This document shows, piece after piece, positions 7,490 through 16,735 of a stretch of 64,000 nucleotides of DNA (its first letter is position 1; every line of letters begins with the position of its first letter). Source of the DNA: Mycobacterium kyorinense. Its GTDB lineage: Bacteria > Actinomycetota > Actinomycetes > Mycobacteriales > Mycobacteriaceae. Location: assembly GCF_002101735.1 (NCBI RefSeq), contig NZ_LQPE01000176.1:16652-80651 (forward strand), written 5' to 3'. A program made the translations under genes and the position numbers. Under the pieces are notes generated by a model, which was not told where the DNA came from, searched no databases, and saw only the letters and a program-made list of their open reading frames with translations.

Positions 7490-8254
7490 ATGGTCTTTGA
7501 CGCCGTTGGTAATCCGCAGACCATCCTGCTGCTCGGGGGAACCTCCGAAATCGGTCTTGCGATCTGCGAGCGCTACCTGCAGAACGCGCACGCCCGGATT
7601 GTGTTGGCCTGCATGCCCGACGACCCGGGCCGCGACGACGCGGTGGCACAGATGAAAGCCGCCGGCGCCAAAGCGGTCGAAGTCATCGACTTCGACGCGG
7701 TCGACACCGACAGCCACCCCACGGTGATCGAGCAGGCCTTCGCCGACGGCGATGTCGACGTCGCGATCGTCGCCTTCGGGCTTCTCGGCGACGCCGAAGA
7801 ACTCTGGCAGAACCAGCGCAAAGCGGTGCAGATCGCCGAAGTCAACTACACCGCAGCGGTTTCGGTGGGTGTGCTGCTCGGCGAGAAGATGCGCGCTCAG
7901 GGCTTCGGCCAGATCATCGCGATGAGCTCGGCCGCCGGCGAACGGGTCCGACGCTCCAACTTCGTCTACGGCTCCACCAAAGCCGGACTGGACGGCTTCT
8001 ACCTCGGCCTCGGTGAGGCGTTGCGCGAGTACGGCGTTCGGGTTCTGGTGATCCGGCCCGGTCAGGTGCGGACCCGGATGAGCGCCCACATCAAAGAAGC
8101 GCCATTGACCGTCGACAAAGAGTACGTCGCCAACCTCGCGGTCACCGCATCCGCGAAAGGTAAGGAATTAGTTTGGGCGCCAGGAGCATTCCGCTATGTG
8201 ATGATGGTGTTGCGACACATCCCGCGGCCCATCTTCCGCAAGCTACCCATCTGA
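7490..8254 (+). CDS. dprE2: Decaprenylphosphoryl-2-keto-erythro-pentose reductase DprE2
   Basis: Short-chain dehydrogenase that reduces the keto intermediate made by DprE1 to decaprenyl-phosphoryl-arabinose. The 254-residue length equals the M. tuberculosis enzyme. The Rossmann start LLLGGTSEIG (residues 13-22), the Ser pair at 146-147 and the catalytic YxxxK (Tyr160, Lys164 in YGSTKAG) are present. The ATG abuts the dprE1 TAG with no gap, indicating coupled translation. Confidence 0.97.
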   Translation: MVFDAVGNPQTILLLGGTSEIGLAICERYLQNAHARIVLACMPDDPGRDDAVAQMKAAGAKAVEVIDFDAVDTDSHPTVIEQAFADGDVDVAIVAFGLLGDAEELWQNQRKAVQIAEVNYTAAVSVGVLLGEKMRAQGFGQIIAMSSAAGERVRRSNFVYGSTKAGLDGFYLGLGEALREYGVRVLVIRPGQVRTRMSAHIKEAPLTVDKEYVANLAVTASAKGKELVWAPGAFRYVMMVLRHIPRPIFRKLPI

Positions 8255-8256
8255 GC

Positions 8257-10107
8257 ATGCGGAACGCGCTGGCCACCATCGGCCAGATGCTGCTCGCCGT
8301 CGCGGTGGCCGGTGCGGTCGCGGTGATTTCGCTGCGAGCCATCGCCAGCGTGAACTGGCCGGCCTACCCGTCGTCGAACCAACTGCACGCCCTGACCACA
8401 GTGGGCCAGGTCGGCTGCCTCGTCGGGCTCCTCGCAGTCGGCTGGTGGTGGCGGCGCGGCACAGCGCGCTGGCTGGCACAGCTCGGCGGGCTGGTATTCG
8501 TGTCGGCGTTCTCGGTGGTGACGCTGGGCATGCCGCTGGGCGCCACCAAGCTCTACCTGCACGGCATCTCGGTCGACCAGCAATTCCGCACCGAATACCT
8601 GACCCGGCTCACCGACAGCTCCGCCCTGGCCGACATGACCTACAAAGGCCTGCCGCCGTTCTATCCGCCCGGCTGGTTCTGGATCGGTGGACGCGTCGCC
8701 GCGCTGACCGGAACACCGGCCTGGGAGATGTACAAGCCGTGGGCGATCACCTCGATCACGATCGCGGTCGCGGTGGCGCTGGTGTTGTGGTGGCGGATGA
8801 TCCGCTTCGAATACGCGTTGGCCGTGACGGCCGCCACCGCCGCGGTGACGCTGGCCTACGGCTCCCCCGAACCGTACTCGGCGATGATCACGGTGCTGCT
8901 GCCGCCGGTGCTGGTTCTGACGTGGTCGGGGCTGCGGGCTGGCGAGCGTGCGGCCCACGCCGGCTGGGCGGCGGTGATCGGCGCCGGGATCTTCCTCGGC
9001 TTCACCGCCACCTTCTACACCTTGCTGTTTGTGTTCAGCGCGTTCACGGTGACCCTGATGGCGGTATTGGTGGCCGCAGCCCGGCGGCGTATCGACCCGC
9101 TGATCCGGCTGGCCGTCATCGCCGTCGTCGCAGCGGTTATCGGGGCGACCACCTGGCTGCCGTTCGCGCTGCGCGTCGCGCGTGATCCGGTCAGCAATAC
9201 CGGCAGCGCCTTCCACTACCTGCCGGCCGACGGCGCCGAGCTGACCTTCCCGATGCTGCAGTTCACCCTGCTGGGCGCGCTGTGCATGCTCGGCACGCTG
9301 TGGCTGGTGGTGCGCGCTCGCACGTCGACGCGGGCCGGCGCCCTGGCGATCGGCGTGGTCGCCGTCTACCTGTGGTCGCTGCTGTCGATGCTGACCACGC
9401 TGGCGCGGACCACGCTGCTGTCGTTTCGGCTGCAGCCGACGCTGACCGTGCTGCTGGCCGCGGCCGGGGCGTTCGGCTTCATCGAAGGAACCCGCGCGCT
9501 GGCCGGGCGCAGCCGCAGCGTGCTGCCGGTGGCGGTTGCCCTCGGGCTGGCCGGCGCGATCGGGTTCAGCCAGGACATTCCCGGCGTGCTGCGGGCCGAC
9601 ATCACCATCGCCTACACCGACACCGACGGCCACGGCCACCGCGGCGATCGCCGCCCGCCCAGCGCCGAGAAGTACTATCCCGCCATCGACGCCACCATCG
9701 CCCAGCTAACCCGCACGCCGCGCGACGAAACCGTCGTGCTGACAGCCGATTACAGCTTCCTGTCGTACTACCCCTACTGGGGTTTCCAGGGGTTGACGTC
9801 GCACTACGCCAACCCGCTGGCACAGTTCGACAAGCGGGCCGCGGCCATCAAGGCCTGGTCGAAACTCAAGAGGGCCGACCAACTCGTCCACGCCCTCGAC
9901 ACGCTGCCCTGGCAGCCGCCGACCGTCTTCCTGATGCGCCGCGGCGCCAACGACACCTACACGCTGCGGCTGGCCGAAGACGTCTACCCCAACCAGCCCA
10001 ACGTGCGTCGCTACACGGTGGACTTCAAAGCCGCACTGTTCGCCGACCCGCGCTTCACCGTCAAAGACATCGGGCCCTTCGTGCTAGCCGTCCGGACCGC
10101 GCGCTGA
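8257..10107 (+). CDS. aftA: Arabinofuranosyltransferase AftA
   Basis: GT-C membrane enzyme that primes the galactan with the first arabinofuranose from decaprenyl-phosphoryl-arabinose (Rv3792 equivalent). The 616-residue protein has about eleven membrane helices between residues 5 and 440 and a soluble C-terminal domain. The GT-C acidic motif is in the first large loop (ISVDQQFRTEY near residue 105). ATG 8257, two bases after the dprE2 stop, is preferred to the longer frame from 8173 that overlaps dprE2; the M. tuberculosis protein is somewhat longer. The stop shares a base with the embC ATG (TGATG at 10105-10109). Confidence 0.93.
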   Translation: MRNALATIGQMLLAVAVAGAVAVISLRAIASVNWPAYPSSNQLHALTTVGQVGCLVGLLAVGWWWRRGTARWLAQLGGLVFVSAFSVVTLGMPLGATKLYLHGISVDQQFRTEYLTRLTDSSALADMTYKGLPPFYPPGWFWIGGRVAALTGTPAWEMYKPWAITSITIAVAVALVLWWRMIRFEYALAVTAATAAVTLAYGSPEPYSAMITVLLPPVLVLTWSGLRAGERAAHAGWAAVIGAGIFLGFTATFYTLLFVFSAFTVTLMAVLVAAARRRIDPLIRLAVIAVVAAVIGATTWLPFALRVARDPVSNTGSAFHYLPADGAELTFPMLQFTLLGALCMLGTLWLVVRARTSTRAGALAIGVVAVYLWSLLSMLTTLARTTLLSFRLQPTLTVLLAAAGAFGFIEGTRALAGRSRSVLPVAVALGLAGAIGFSQDIPGVLRADITIAYTDTDGHGHRGDRRPPSAEKYYPAIDATIAQLTRTPRDETVVLTADYSFLSYYPYWGFQGLTSHYANPLAQFDKRAAAIKAWSKLKRADQLVHALDTLPWQPPTVFLMRRGANDTYTLRLAEDVYPNQPNVRRYTVDFKAALFADPRFTVKDIGPFVLAVRTAR

Positions 10108-13100
10108 TGGCCACCGAGACCGCCCAGACCGGGCAACTACGATCTAGCCCCGTGGACGACACGGGAGCAAACTATCGGGCCGCCCGTGTCGTCGCCGTCG
10201 TCGCCGGTCTGCTCGGGACATTGCTGGCGCTCGCCACTCCGCTGCTGCCGGTCAAACAGACCACCGCGGAACTGAACTGGCCGCAAAACGGTGTGCTTGC
10301 CAGCGTCGACGCGCCGCTGATCGGCTACGTGGCCACCGACCTGAACATCGCGATTCCGTGCCAGGCCGCGGCCGAGCTGAGCAAAACCAAGACGGTGCTG
10401 TTGTCCACCGTGCCCAAGCAGGCCCCGAAAGCCGTCGACCGCGGGCTGTTGATCGAGCGGGTCAACGACGACCTGTTGGTCATCGTCCGCAACACACCGG
10501 TGGTGGTGGCCCCGCTGACCCAGGTACTAGGTCCGGCCTGCCGGAAGCTGACCTTCACCGCGCACGCCGACAAGGTCATCGGCGAATTCGTCGGGCTCCG
10601 GCAAGGCCCCAACGCCGAGCATCCCGGTCAGGCGCTGCGTGGCGAGCGCGGCGGCTACGACTTCCGCCCACAAATCGTCGGCGTCTTCACCGACCTGTCC
10701 GGACCCGCGCCGCCCGGCCTGACGTTCTCGGCGACGATCGACACCCGCTACAGCAGTGCGCCGACACCGCTGAAGCTGGGCGCGATGATCCTCGGGGTCG
10801 CCTTGACGATCGCCGCGCTGGTCGCGCTGCACATCCTGGACACCTCCGACTCCACCCGGCACCGCCGGTTCCTGCCGCCGCGGTGGTGGTCGGTTACCGG
10901 GCTCGACGCCCTGGTCGCGGCGGTACTGGTGTGGTGGCATTTCGTCGGGGCCAACACCGCCGACGACGGCTACATCCTGACCATGGCCCGGGTGTCCGAG
11001 CATGCCGGCTACATGGCGAACTACTACCGCTGGTTCGGCACCCCGGAGGCGCCGTTCGGCTGGTACTACGACCTGCTGGCGCTGTGGGCGCACGTCACCA
11101 CCGCCAGCATCTGGATGCGGCTACCCACGCTGCTGATGGCGCTGGCCTGCTGGTGGGTGATCAGCCGCGAGGTCATTCCGCGGCTCGGTGACGCCGTCAA
11201 GCACAGCCGCGCCGCGGCGTGGACGGCGGCCGGCGTGTTCCTGGCGTTCTGGCTGCCGCTGAACAACGGGTTGCGGCCCGAGCCGATCATCGCGCTGGGC
11301 ATCTTGCTGACCTGGTGTTCGGTGGAGCGGGCGGTGGCCACCAGCCGGCTGCTGCCCGTGGCGATCGCCTGCATCATCGGCGCGCTGACCCTGTTCTCCG
11401 GGCCGACGGGCATCGCGTCGATCGGGGCGCTGCTGGTGGCGATCGGCCCGCTGCGCACGATCCTGCACCGCCGCACCAAACGCTTCGGCGTGCTGCCGCT
11501 GGTCGCGCCGATCCTGGCCGCGGTGAGCGTCACCGTGATCCTGATCTTCCGGGACCAGACGTTCGCCGGCGAGATCCAGGCCAACATGCTCAAGTCCGCC
11601 GTCGGACCCAGCCTGAGCTGGTTCGACGAGCACATCCGCTACGAGCGGCTGTTCATGGCCAGCCCCGACGGGTCGGTGGCCCGTCGCTTCGCGGTGCTGG
11701 CGCTGCTGGTCGCGCTGGCGGTGTCGGTGGCAATGTCGTTGCGCAAGGGCAGAATTCCGGGCACCGCCGCCGGACCCAGCCGGCGCATCATCGGCATCAC
11801 GATCATCTCGTTCATCGCGATGATGTTCACCCCCACCAAGTGGACTCACCACTTCGGGGTGTTCGCCGGGCTGGCCGGTTCGCTGGGCGCGCTCGCCGCC
11901 GTCGCCGTGACGGCAGCAGCCATGCGCTCGCGGCGCAACCGCACCATGTTCGCCGCGCTGGTGCTGTTCGTGGTCGCGCTGTCGTTCGCCAGCGTCAACG
12001 GCTGGTGGTATGTCTCGAATTTCGGCGTGCCGTGGTCAAACGCGTTCCCGGAGTGGCACTTTGGCTTCACCACCGTGCTGCTCGGCCTGACGGTCGCGGT
12101 GCTGCTGGTCGCGGCGTGGTTCCACTTCGTCAACAACGGCGAGTCGTCGCCGCGCCGCCTGCCACGAATTGTGCAGTCGCCGTTGGGGATTGCCGCCTGG
12201 TTCTTGGTCTTCTTCGAGGTGCTGTCGCTGACGCTGGGCATGACCGACCAATACCCGGCGTGGTCGGTGGGCCGCTCCAATCTGGAGGCTCTGGCTGGCA
12301 AGACCTGCGGGATGGCCGACGACGTGCTGGTGGAGCAGGACCCCAACGCCGGCATGCTGACGCCGGTCGGGGCACCGCTCAAGGACTCGCTGGGCGCCGC
12401 CTTCGCGGAAGGCTTCGACCCCAACGGGATTCCCGCCGATGTGTCCGCCGACCCGGTGATGGAACGACCCGGCGACCGCAGTTTCGTGAGCGACGACGGC
12501 ATGGTCACCAGCAGCGAGGCCGGCACCGAAGGCGGCACCACCGCCGCGCCGGGCATCAACGGGTCGCGGGCACGGGTGCCGTACAACCTCGACCCGGCCC
12601 GCACCCCGGTGCTGGGCAGCTGGCGCTCCGGCGCGCAGGTGCCGGCGCTGCTGCGCTCTGCCTGGTATCGGCTGCCGCCGAGGAACGAGGTCGGGCCGCT
12701 GCTGGTGGTGTCGGCGGCGGGCCGGTTCGACCCCGGCGAGGTGCAGGTGCAGTGGGCCGGCGATGACGGAAAACCAGCCGGCTCAATGGGATTCGCTGAT
12801 GTCGGAGCGGCACCGGCGTGGCGCAACCTCCGTGCGCCGCTGGCGGCGCTCCCCGACGGCGCCACCCAGGTGCGGGTGGTCGCCACCGACGACGACCTGG
12901 CGCCGCAGCATTGGATTGCGGTGACGCCGCCGCGCATTCCGCGGCTGCGCACGCTGCAGCAGGTGGTCGGCTCGACCGATCCGGTGCTGCTGGACTGGCT
13001 GGTCGGTCTGGCGTTTCCCTGCCAGCGGCCGTTCGGTCATCAAAACGGCGTCATCGAGGCACCCAAGTGGCGGATCCTGCCGGACCGGTTCGGCGCCGAG

Positions 13101-13328
13101 GCCAACTCGCCGGTGATGGACAACAACGGCGGTGGGCCGCTGGGTGTCACCGAGTTGCTGGACCGCGCCACCACCGTGTCGACCTATCTGAAGGACGACT
13201 GGTTCCGCGACTGGGGCGCGCTGCAGCAGTTGACGCCGTACTACCCGGACGCAACCCCGGCTCGCCTGGACCTGGGCACGGCCACTCGCAGTGGGTTGTG
13301 GAGCCCGGCGCCGCTGCGCAAGACATGA
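10107..13328 (+). CDS. embC: Arabinosyltransferase EmbC
   Basis: GT-C arabinosyltransferase that extends the arabinan of lipoarabinomannan and is a target of ethambutol. The 1073-residue protein has the N-terminal carbohydrate-binding loop after the first helix (LLPVKQTTAELNWPQ), the GT-C acidic motif NTADDGYIL near residue 288, multiple membrane helices to about 700, and the large C-terminal carbohydrate-binding domain ending LGTATRSGLWSPAPLRKT. ATG 10107 overlaps the aftA stop. In M. tuberculosis embA follows directly; here 5.5 kb of other genes come in between, so embC is the last gene of the dprE1-dprE2-aftA-embC run. Confidence 0.97.
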   Translation: MATETAQTGQLRSSPVDDTGANYRAARVVAVVAGLLGTLLALATPLLPVKQTTAELNWPQNGVLASVDAPLIGYVATDLNIAIPCQAAAELSKTKTVLLSTVPKQAPKAVDRGLLIERVNDDLLVIVRNTPVVVAPLTQVLGPACRKLTFTAHADKVIGEFVGLRQGPNAEHPGQALRGERGGYDFRPQIVGVFTDLSGPAPPGLTFSATIDTRYSSAPTPLKLGAMILGVALTIAALVALHILDTSDSTRHRRFLPPRWWSVTGLDALVAAVLVWWHFVGANTADDGYILTMARVSEHAGYMANYYRWFGTPEAPFGWYYDLLALWAHVTTASIWMRLPTLLMALACWWVISREVIPRLGDAVKHSRAAAWTAAGVFLAFWLPLNNGLRPEPIIALGILLTWCSVERAVATSRLLPVAIACIIGALTLFSGPTGIASIGALLVAIGPLRTILHRRTKRFGVLPLVAPILAAVSVTVILIFRDQTFAGEIQANMLKSAVGPSLSWFDEHIRYERLFMASPDGSVARRFAVLALLVALAVSVAMSLRKGRIPGTAAGPSRRIIGITIISFIAMMFTPTKWTHHFGVFAGLAGSLGALAAVAVTAAAMRSRRNRTMFAALVLFVVALSFASVNGWWYVSNFGVPWSNAFPEWHFGFTTVLLGLTVAVLLVAAWFHFVNNGESSPRRLPRIVQSPLGIAAWFLVFFEVLSLTLGMTDQYPAWSVGRSNLEALAGKTCGMADDVLVEQDPNAGMLTPVGAPLKDSLGAAFAEGFDPNGIPADVSADPVMERPGDRSFVSDDGMVTSSEAGTEGGTTAAPGINGSRARVPYNLDPARTPVLGSWRSGAQVPALLRSAWYRLPPRNEVGPLLVVSAAGRFDPGEVQVQWAGDDGKPAGSMGFADVGAAPAWRNLRAPLAALPDGATQVRVVATDDDLAPQHWIAVTPPRIPRLRTLQQVVGSTDPVLLDWLVGLAFPCQRPFGHQNGVIEAPKWRILPDRFGAEANSPVMDNNGGGPLGVTELLDRATTVSTYLKDDWFRDWGALQQLTPYYPDATPARLDLGTATRSGLWSPAPLRKT

Positions 13329-13480
13329 CCACGAAAGCGCGAGCGAACCCTTGCCCGTGCAGGGATCCGACCCTCTAAACTGTCGTTGGTTATCCGGACC
13401 TCAGCTACTAGAAACCTTGGTCTGTCTTCAGATGTGTAGGACGGGCATCGATCAATGACCCGCACTACCAAGAAGGCATC

Positions 13481-13918
13481 ATGGGCCCCGATACTGAGAG
13501 TTCTCGTTTCCCCGATGCGTCGATCGCCTGGCAAACAACGCCATTGGCGGGCACCCAACGCATGCTGCGAGCGACCACCGAGCGTAACGGCTCGGCGGTG
13601 ATTGTCTGCGTCGGCGGCGAGGTCGACGCCAGCAATGAGGCGGAGTGGCAGCGCCTGCTGACCAACATGGCCGTCACCGCCGTCGCACCGGGGCCGTTTG
13701 TGGTCGACGTCAGCGACCTCGACTTCATCGGCGCCAGCGCCTACGCCATGCTGGCGCACGAGGCCCAGCGGTGTCAGCACCGCGGGGTGCGGGTGTGCCT
13801 GGTCAGCACCCGGCCCGAAACCACCCGAGCCGTCGCTGCCTGCGGATTGGCGCAGCTGCTGCGCGTCGAGACGATGCTCGAGGCGGCGATGTCGCAGCTC
13901 ACGGGCGACGTCCGGTAG
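13481..13918 (+). CDS. STAS-domain protein, anti-anti-sigma-factor type
   Basis: A 145-residue protein whose residues about 28-135 form a STAS domain (VIVCVGGEVDASNEAEW and FVVDVSDLDFIGASAYAML). In this family a Ser at the GAS position can be phosphorylated by an anti-sigma kinase and controls binding to it. It may therefore regulate a SigF-type system, but its partner is not in the window. AAGAAGG precedes ATG 13481. A consensus SigF promoter lies 8 bases after its stop and drives the next gene. It belongs to the 5.5-kb block between embC and embA and has no counterpart there in M. tuberculosis. Confidence 0.85.
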   Translation: MGPDTESSRFPDASIAWQTTPLAGTQRMLRATTERNGSAVIVCVGGEVDASNEAEWQRLLTNMAVTAVAPGPFVVDVSDLDFIGASAYAMLAHEAQRCQHRGVRVCLVSTRPETTRAVAACGLAQLLRVETMLEAAMSQLTGDVR

Positions 13919-13925
13919 CTCCCCG

Positions 13926-13950
13926 GTTTACGGTCGCCCACGCGGGGTAT
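13926..13950 (+). promoter_or_regulatory. Consensus SigF promoter upstream of glgX
   Basis: GTTT at 13926-13929, exactly 15 bases, then GGGTAT at 13945-13950: a full match to the mycobacterial SigF consensus. It lies 50 bases before the glgX ATG and just after a STAS gene. This suggests that the debranching enzyme and its downstream lipoprotein are stationary-phase or stress-induced. Transcription has not been shown. Confidence 0.65.
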
Positions 13951-14000
13951 TCGGTCCCGGCTGCTGTGGCGACGCCGGACGGGGGAGTCGGGATTCATCG

Positions 14001-16196
14001 ATGAGCGAAATGACCAGCTCGGCAATCGACCTGGCGTTGCGGCGCTGGCCGGGGGACGCCTACCCATTGGGTGCGACGTATGACGGCTCGGGCACCAACT
14101 TCGCGATCTTTAGCGAGGCGGCCGAAGCTGTGGAGCTGTGTCTTTTCGCCGACGACGGCGAAGAGACCAGGGTGGCGCTGACCGAAGTCGACGGGTTCGT
14201 CTGGCATGCCTTTCTGCCGGACGTTGCGCCCGGCCAGCGGTACGGATACCGGGTACATGGTCCCTACGATCCGGCGGCAGGCCACCGCTGCAATCCGAAC
14301 AAGTTGTTGCTGGATCCCTACGCCCGCGCGATCGACGGCAACTTCGAGTGGGATCAGTCGCTGTTCGGTTACACCTTCGGCGATCCGGACAGCCGCAACG
14401 ACCAGGACTCGGCTGCGCACATGCCGAAATCGGTGGTGATCAACCCGTTTTTCGACTGGGACGCCGACCGCCCGCCCCGCCACGCCTACGCGGATACCGT
14501 CATCTACGAGGCACACGTCAAGGGGCTGACCCAAAGCCATCCCGACATCCCGGCGCCGCTACGCGGAAAGTACGCCGGTATCGCCCATCCGGTCATCATC
14601 GAGCATCTGCAGAAATTGGGCATCACGGCGATCGAGCTGATGCCGGTGCACCACTTCGCGAACGATTCGACGCTGCTCGACAAAGGGTTGTCGAACTATT
14701 GGGGCTACAACAGCATTGGGTTCTTCGCCCCGGATTTCAAATACGGGTCGAGCGGCGGCCCCGGCAGTCAGGTCAACGAGTTCAAGACCATGGTGCGCAC
14801 GCTGCACGAAGCCGGCATCGAGGTCATCTTGGACGTGGTCTACAACCACACCGCCGAGGGCAACCACCTTGGGCCCACAATCTGCATGCGCGGGCTCGAC
14901 AACGCGGCCTACTACCGACTGGTCGACGACGAGCCGCGCTACTACATGGACTACACCGGCTGCGGCAACAGCCTCAACGTCCGCCACCCGCACTGCCTGC
15001 AACTGATCATGGACTCGCTGCGGTACTGGGTGACCGAGATGCACGTCGACGGGTTTCGCTTCGATCTGGCCTCCACACTGGCCCGCGAGTTCTACGACGT
15101 CGATCGGCTGTCCACCTTTTTCGAACTGGTGCAACAGGATCCGACTGTCAGCCAGGTCAAGCTGATCGCCGAACCGTGGGACGTCGGCCCCGGCGGCTAC
15201 CAAGTCGGCAACTTCCCGCCGCAGTGGACCGAATGGAATGGCAAGTATCGCGATACCGTGCGCGACTACTGGCGCGGGGAACCGGCCACCCTCGGCGAAT
15301 ACGCCTCTCGGCTGACCGGATCGGCGGATCTCTACGAGCGCACCGCGCGCCGGCCGGTGGCGTCGATCAACTTCGTCACCGCCCACGACGGCTTCACGCT
15401 ACGAGACCTGGTGTCTTACAACGAAAAACACAACGAGGCCAACGGCGAGGACAACCGGGACGGCGAATCCCACAACAGATCGTGGAACTGCGGGGTCGAG
15501 GGGCCGACGGACGACTCCGAGATCAACGCGCTGCGGTCGCGTCAGCAACGTAATTTTCTGGCCACTCTGCTGTTGTCCCAAGGCGTTCCGATGATCTGCC
15601 ACGGCGACGAACTGGGCCGCTCCCAAGGCGGCAACAACAACGGGTTTTGCCAGGACAACGAGACGACGTGGATTCAGTGGGACAAGGCCGACGCCGAACT
15701 CATCGATTTCACGGCGTCGGTGTCAGCGCTGCGTGGCGCGCATCCGATCTTTCGCCGCCGCCATTTCTTCGACGGGCGGCCGGTGCGCCGCCGCGGCGCG
15801 CAGGGCCTGCCGGACATCTCCTGGTTCAAGCCCGACGGATCGGAGATGAGCGACGACGACTGGGACGCCGGTTTCGGTAAGGCGATCGCCGTGTACCTCA
15901 ACGGCTTGGGGATCCCCGACCGCGATGCTCGCGGCGAACGGGTGAGCGACGACTCGTTCTTCCTATGCTTCAACGCCCACCACGAGCCGATCGATTTCAT
16001 GCTGCCCGCGCGGGACTTCAGCCCGGCCTGGCAGGTCGTGCTCGACACCGCGACCGCCGATGCGGACGGCAATCCGCGGGAATGCGGCACCACCGTTCCG
16101 GTGCAGTCCCGCGCGATGGTGGTGCTGCAAGCCTCTGAACTTCCCGGCGACATAGGCGCTTTCGATCGACACCAACCACAGAAAGGTCACCGATGA
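14001..16196 (+). CDS. glgX: Glycogen debranching enzyme (GlgX/TreX type)
   Basis: Isoamylase-type enzyme of GH13 that removes alpha-1,6 branches from glycogen. The 731-residue length is normal. The N-terminal CBM48-like part (residues 15-110, YPLGATYDGSGTNFAIFSEAAE) is followed by the catalytic barrel with nucleophile Asp355 (GFRFDLAS), acid/base Glu391 (IAEPWD) and the stabilising Asp463 (TAHDGF). M. tuberculosis has its treX in the trehalose locus treXYZ, so this copy in the emb region is probably a second, separately regulated one. ATG 14001 is chosen because it follows GGGGGAGTCGG and begins the conserved domain. The stop overlaps the lipoprotein start (ATGA), and a SigF consensus lies upstream. 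Confidence 0.93.
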   Translation: MSEMTSSAIDLALRRWPGDAYPLGATYDGSGTNFAIFSEAAEAVELCLFADDGEETRVALTEVDGFVWHAFLPDVAPGQRYGYRVHGPYDPAAGHRCNPNKLLLDPYARAIDGNFEWDQSLFGYTFGDPDSRNDQDSAAHMPKSVVINPFFDWDADRPPRHAYADTVIYEAHVKGLTQSHPDIPAPLRGKYAGIAHPVIIEHLQKLGITAIELMPVHHFANDSTLLDKGLSNYWGYNSIGFFAPDFKYGSSGGPGSQVNEFKTMVRTLHEAGIEVILDVVYNHTAEGNHLGPTICMRGLDNAAYYRLVDDEPRYYMDYTGCGNSLNVRHPHCLQLIMDSLRYWVTEMHVDGFRFDLASTLAREFYDVDRLSTFFELVQQDPTVSQVKLIAEPWDVGPGGYQVGNFPPQWTEWNGKYRDTVRDYWRGEPATLGEYASRLTGSADLYERTARRPVASINFVTAHDGFTLRDLVSYNEKHNEANGEDNRDGESHNRSWNCGVEGPTDDSEINALRSRQQRNFLATLLLSQGVPMICHGDELGRSQGGNNNGFCQDNETTWIQWDKADAELIDFTASVSALRGAHPIFRRRHFFDGRPVRRRGAQGLPDISWFKPDGSEMSDDDWDAGFGKAIAVYLNGLGIPDRDARGERVSDDSFFLCFNAHHEPIDFMLPARDFSPAWQVVLDTATADADGNPRECGTTVPVQSRAMVVLQASELPGDIGAFDRHQPQKGHR

Positions 16197-16471
16197 AACC
16201 CATTGCCTGCGCCGCGATAGCGGTCATCATGTTGTTGTTCAGCGGATGCTCTGCCTCACAAGTCGTGAACACCGGCGGCGACACCAAGTGCAAGGACTTC
16301 ACCACTCAGGACGAGAAGAAGCAGAACGAAGAAATCAGCAAGATGCTGAAGGACAAGAACGGATCTGAGCCCAGCGAACTGCAGATCTCGACGACTCGGC
16401 TGTCTGTGACGACCTATTGCCAAACGGTCGGCAAGCAAGACAGCAAGATCTCCGAGGCGCCACACGGCTGA
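16193..16471 (+). CDS. Small lipoprotein, HdeA-like
   Basis: A 92-residue protein with a lipoprotein signal: a hydrophobic helix (residues 4-17) then lipobox FSGC with Cys19. The mature part has two further cysteines (in TKCKDF and TTYCQ) and the spacing CKDFxxxD, KNGxxP, YC, Kxxx KI seen in HdeA-type acid-stress chaperones, so a periplasmic or surface chaperone role is possible. It overlaps the glgX stop by 4 bp, so it shares the SigF-driven transcript. Family assignment is by pattern only. Confidence 0.7.
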   Translation: MKPIACAAIAVIMLLFSGCSASQVVNTGGDTKCKDFTTQDEKKQNEEISKMLKDKNGSEPSELQISTTRLSVTTYCQTVGKQDSKISEAPHG

Positions 16472-16493
16472 TCACCCCTGAAAGAAGGTTCGC

Positions 16494-16721
16494 ATGTTGC
16501 ACTCGCTGGTTCTCGCCGCCCAGTCCGATCCCCAAGCCGCGGGACTCATTCTGCGCGGGATCAAGGGGATTTTCGTCGCGATCGGAAGCATCATCGCCGC
16601 GATCGTGTGCGCGCTGATCGCCGGCATGAAGGGGCGCAACCCATTTGGTTGGGGCATCCTGGGTCTGTTCTTCAGCATCATCACGCTGATCGTCGTCATC
16701 ATCATTCCCAGCAAGAAGTGA
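16494..16721 (+). CDS. Small two-helix membrane protein of unknown function
   Basis: A 75-residue product with two hydrophobic segments (residues about 23-43 and 50-70) joined by a short basic loop (KGRNPFGW) and a KK C-terminus. GAAAGAAGG lies just before ATG 16494. It follows the lipoprotein by 22 bp on the same strand and may be the last gene of that unit. I do not recognise a function. It converges on the EspC-like gene with a 14-bp gap. Confidence 0.7.
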   Translation: MLHSLVLAAQSDPQAAGLILRGIKGIFVAIGSIIAAIVCALIAGMKGRNPFGWGILGLFFSIITLIVVIIIPSKK

Positions 16722-16735
16722 CGGAGCGTGTGGCG

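Noticed and set aside
9282..10106. N-terminal extension of embC by 275 residues
   Set aside because: It runs inside aftA in another frame with random composition; the ATG at 10107 begins the conserved EmbC sequence.
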